Below are positions 6,849-8,969 of a stretch of 8,969 nucleotides of DNA, piece after piece (the stretch's first letter is position 1; the number at the start of each line of letters is the position of its first letter). Location of the stretch: contig DBTV01000010.1 in assembly GCA_002307235.1 (NCBI GenBank), positions 15,570-24,538 on the forward strand. The letters are read 5' to 3'. Source of the stretch: Acidobacteriaceae bacterium UBA1307. GTDB lineage: Bacteria; Acidobacteriota; Terriglobia; Terriglobales; Acidobacteriaceae. Both the position numbers and the translations under genes were made by a program. Below the pieces are notes generated by a model. It did not search any database, was not told the origin of the DNA, and saw only the letters and a program-made list of their open reading frames with translations.

Positions 6849-8617
6849 GCTCAACCCCCATCGCCGCGCCCGCGCGAAGACTCCCCGCCCAACGGTGGGT
6901 CTTCGTCGAGCCGGACCACGAGGCCGCGGCACGGCTGGCGCGCGAAGCGCACATCCCCGAGCCGCTGGCCGAGTTGCTCACAGAGCGCGGCATCTTCACC
7001 GCCACGGCAGCAGAAGTCTTCCTCGCACCCTCCTACGCACAACTCAACGATCCCTATCGGATGCACGGCATGGCCGAGGCCGTTGACCGGCTTGAGCGCG
7101 CCATCGCCCAGCACGAGCCCGTGTTGCTCTACGGCGACTACGACGTGGACGGCACCACCGCCGTCGTGTTGCTGAAGACCGCCATCGAGATGCTCGGCGG
7201 CACCGCGCGCTATCACGTTCCGCATCGCATTCTCGAAGGCTACGGCATGCAGTCGGCCGTGCTCGAAGAGGCCGCGGCCGCCGGCGTCAAGCTGGCCATC
7301 ACCGTCGACACCGGCATGCGCGCCTTTGCCGAGGCGGAGACCGCCGCGCGGCTCGGCATGGATCTGATCATCACCGATCACCACCTGCCCGAGGCGGGCG
7401 AGGCGGTGCCACAGGCGCTGGCGATTCTCAACCCGAATCAGTCCGGCTGCGCGTACCCGGAAAAAGCCCTCTGCGGGGCGGCCATCGCCATGAAGCTGGC
7501 GCAGGCCGTGCTCGAACGGCGCGACAAGACGCGCACTCGCGAAAAGACGCTGCCCAGTTTTTTGAAGATGGCGGCCATCGCCACCATCGCCGACGCCGTG
7601 CCGCTGCGCGGAGAAAATCGCACCATCGCCGCGCTGGGCCTTGAGGAGTTGCGCCGACCCGCCGGAGCCGGGCTGCGCGCCCTCTGCGCCGTGGCCAAGC
7701 TCGATCCGCAATCGAAGGCCATCACCGGCTTCGACGTCGGCTTTCGCCTTGCGCCACGCATCAATGCCGCAGGCCGCATGGACGTGGCCAGCGAGGTCAT
7801 CGAGCTGTTCACCACGCGTGACGCCAACCGCGCAAGCGAGCTTGCCGCCAAGCTCGACGAGCTCAACCAGGACCGCCGCGCCACCGAGGCAGAGGCACTC
7901 GACGTGATCGAACGCCGCCTTGTTGAAGACGAGCAACTGGTCAACGACCGGCTGCTGGTGGTCGACGGCGAGGGCTGGCATCGCGGCGTGATCGGCATCA
8001 TCGCCTCGCGCGTGGTCGAGCGCACCGCCAAGCCATCGATCGTCGTCAGCGTTGAGGACGGCGTGGCGCACGGCTCAGGCCGCTCGGTCGACGGCTTCCA
8101 TCTGCTCAACGCCATCGAGAGCTGCGCCGATCTTTTTTCTCGTTTTGGCGGACACGCTTTTGCGATTGGCTTCTCGCTGCCCGCGGAGCGGATTCCCGAG
8201 CTCAAGCGCCGGCTGCGCCTCTACGCCGAAGAACATCTGGCTGAACGCAAGCCGGAACGGATTCTCAAGATTCATGCGGAGCTGGCGCTCGACCGCATCA
8301 CGCCGGTGCTGGCCGGGTGGCTGCGCAAGCTCGAACCGCTTGGCCACGGCAACCCCGAGCCGATCTTCGTCGCCCGCGGCGTACGGGTCGTCGCCGAGCC
8401 GCGCTTCATGAAGGAGCGCCACCTGCGGCTCGAACTGGTGCAGGAGGGCGCAACCCGCTCCATCAAGGCCATCGGCTGGAATCTGGCCGCGCGCTCGACC
8501 GAACTCGGCCTCCAGCGCGGCAGCCTCATCGACGTCGCCTACCGCATTCGCGAAAACGACCACCCCGACTTCGGCGGCCTCGAGGTGGAACTGCAGGGAA
8601 TGGAAAACAGGGACTGA
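6845..8617 (+). CDS. recJ: Single-stranded-DNA-specific 5'-3' exonuclease RecJ
   Basis: RecJ degrades single-stranded DNA 5' to 3' in RecF-pathway recombination, mismatch repair and base-excision repair. The 590 residues match the usual size (E. coli 577). DHH phosphoesterase motifs: I, YGDYDVDGTT with D98, D100 and D102; II, VDTGMRAF with D155; III, ITDHHLP with D178, H179 and H180. The DHHA1 nucleic-acid-binding part follows with GRSVDGFHLLNAI and FGGHAFAIGFSL (G435, G436, H437), then a C-terminal OB-fold-like region ending near LEVELQG. The start is GTG at 6845, overlapping the preceding TGA by 4 nt, with only a weak ribosome site, so coupled translation is likely; no ATG lies nearby. The last two codons and stop fall inside the left arm of a 28-bp inverted repeat, so repeat sequence supplies the extreme C-terminus. 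Confidence 0.97.
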   Translation: MSSTPIAAPARRLPAQRWVFVEPDHEAAARLAREAHIPEPLAELLTERGIFTATAAEVFLAPSYAQLNDPYRMHGMAEAVDRLERAIAQHEPVLLYGDYDVDGTTAVVLLKTAIEMLGGTARYHVPHRILEGYGMQSAVLEEAAAAGVKLAITVDTGMRAFAEAETAARLGMDLIITDHHLPEAGEAVPQALAILNPNQSGCAYPEKALCGAAIAMKLAQAVLERRDKTRTREKTLPSFLKMAAIATIADAVPLRGENRTIAALGLEELRRPAGAGLRALCAVAKLDPQSKAITGFDVGFRLAPRINAAGRMDVASEVIELFTTRDANRASELAAKLDELNQDRRATEAEALDVIERRLVEDEQLVNDRLLVVDGEGWHRGVIGIIASRVVERTAKPSIVVSVEDGVAHGSGRSVDGFHLLNAIESCADLFSRFGGHAFAIGFSLPAERIPELKRRLRLYAEEHLAERKPERILKIHAELALDRITPVLAGWLRKLEPLGHGNPEPIFVARGVRVVAEPRFMKERHLRLELVQEGATRSIKAIGWNLAARSTELGLQRGSLIDVAYRIRENDHPDFGGLEVELQGMENRD

Positions 8618-8665
8618 GGAACATAGGGACCAGGTCGATGGAATCTGCGATTATCCTTCCCCCAA

Positions 8666-8707
8666 AAAGGCAGAGTGGACAGCCAACAGACTGTCCACTC
8701 CGCCTTT
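8666..8707. terminator. Bidirectional rho-independent terminator
   Basis: A 10-bp perfect stem GAGTGGACAG (8673-8682) with CTGTCCACTC (8691-8700), loop CCAACAGA, then one A/C mismatch and six more pairs (8666-8671 with 8702-8707). The plus-strand tail is TTTAATAAATT; on the minus strand the stem is followed by TTTTTGGGG. It is placed to end both recJ and the convergent minus-strand gene. Confidence 0.85.
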
Positions 8708-8721
8708 AATAAATTCATTCC

Positions 8722-8783
8722 ATTAGCCTTAGCACCTTGGTCCCTAGCACCTAGCACCTGGTTCCTACGTTCCTCAGTCCCTG
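8722..8783. repeat. Degenerate heptamer tract (TAGCACC / GTTCC words)
   Basis: From CATTAGCC onward the sequence reads as words of about 7 bp: TTAGCCT, TAGCACC (three times in all, two of them adjacent at 8745-8758), GGTCCC, GGTTCC, CGTTCC, CAGTCCC. Most steps are 7, with some of 6 or 8. The last 28 bases double as the right arm of the outer inverted repeat. Confidence 0.6.
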
Positions 8784-8787
8784 CTTT

Positions 8788-8969
8788 CTACCGGTGCTCG
8801 TTGTGGCCGCCGTGTTCGCCACCGCCCTGTGGCGCTGCATGAAACTGCGCCTGGGGCTGTGCGCCGCCGCGATTGCCACCGCCCTGCTGCACTTGCGGGC
8901 GCGCCTGTGGCTGGCCACCGCCAAAACCTCCGCGATTGCCGCCGCCCTGCATCTGCTGCTGCATGTGCG
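8788..8969 (-). CDS. C-terminal Gly/Gln-rich repeat tail, unidentified protein (partial)
   Basis: Only the last 59 residues plus the stop (8788-8790) are inside the window; the rest lies off the right edge. The visible part is low-complexity and probably disordered. A unit beginning GGGNRGG and containing QPQA occurs at visible residues 8-28 and again at 29-47, and a third shortened form, GGGEHGGHNEHR, ends the protein. No Cys or hydrophobic run is present. Tails of this kind occur on several unrelated secreted or envelope proteins and on some RNA-binding proteins, so I cannot name the family. I chose this frame because it carries the coherent repeat and stops shortly before the terminator; one other minus-strand frame is also open here. 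Confidence 0.7.
   Translation of the reverse strand, partial: HMQQQMQGGGNRGGFGGGQPQARPQVQQGGGNRGGAQPQAQFHAAPQGGGEHGGHNEHR

Larger units (their letters stand above)
8608..8783. repeat. Nested inverted-repeat element after recJ
   Basis: Outer arms 8608-8635 and 8756-8783 are reverse complements at 26 of 28 positions. Inside them a second pair, ATGGAAT (8638-8644) and ATTCCAT (8717-8723), is perfect, and inside that lies the terminator hairpin 8666-8707. The element spans 176 bp and fills the whole gap between the convergent recJ and Gly/Gln-rich genes, overlapping the recJ stop. The right side carries an additional heptamer tract. There is no transposase and no obvious target duplication, so this is not called a MITE. 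Confidence 0.8.

Noticed and set aside
6851..8071. 406-codon minus-strand frame opposite recJ
   Set aside because: Antisense shadow; the plus strand carries the complete set of DHH and DHHA1 motifs.
8608..8783. Calling the element a MITE
   Set aside because: Terminal inverted repeats are present, but I see no target-site duplication and cannot show other copies from one window.

Overview
The window looks like chromosomal DNA from a GC-rich bacterium, and Acidobacteriota (Terriglobia-like) is my best guess. The guess rests on a tandem pair of DUF507 genes next to a thioredoxin-like [2Fe-2S] ferredoxin, a QueG/RecJ/PPDK core gene set, and intergenic spacers made of degenerate 7-bp repeats. It is an inference from gene content and style, not a database placement. 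There is no sign of phage, plasmid, IS transposase, CRISPR array or a defence island.

Layout, left to right. (1) Positions 1-1940, minus strand: most of ppdK (pyruvate, phosphate dikinase), with its C-terminus outside the window. (2) 1941-2283: a 343-base gap holding the ppdK leader and a perfect CRP-type palindrome, TGTGA-N6-TCACA. (3) 2284-2592, minus: a small stand-alone STAS-domain protein whose usual phospho-acceptor serine is alanine. (4) 2593-2812: a divergent spacer. (5) 2813-4864, plus: queG (epoxyqueuosine reductase) followed by a YihY/BrkB-family membrane protein. (6) 4893-5128: on the minus strand, tRNA-Glu(CTC) with its own candidate promoter, leader hairpin and terminator. (7) 5128-6080, minus: a three-gene cluster, [2Fe-2S] ferredoxin then two DUF507 genes that overlap by 4 nt. 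(8) 6081-6344: a spacer with two heptamer-repeat tracts. (9) 6345-8617, plus: an acidic 167-residue protein of unknown function with a Cys-rich tail, coupled to recJ through a 4-nt GTGA overlap. (10) 8608-8783: a nested inverted-repeat structure filling the convergent gap after recJ. (11) 8788-8969, minus: the C-terminal Gly/Gln-rich repeat tail of an unidentified protein.

Functionally, most of this is housekeeping: central carbon metabolism (ppdK), translation (tRNA-Glu; queG, which completes queuosine in tRNA wobble positions) and DNA repair (recJ). The less explained parts are the heptamer-repeat spacers and the nested palindrome behind recJ, the unknown acidic protein coupled to recJ, the ferredoxin-DUF507-DUF507 cluster, and the CRP-like site upstream of ppdK. 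I do not see a clear new multi-gene system. The repeat family is the best candidate for something undescribed.
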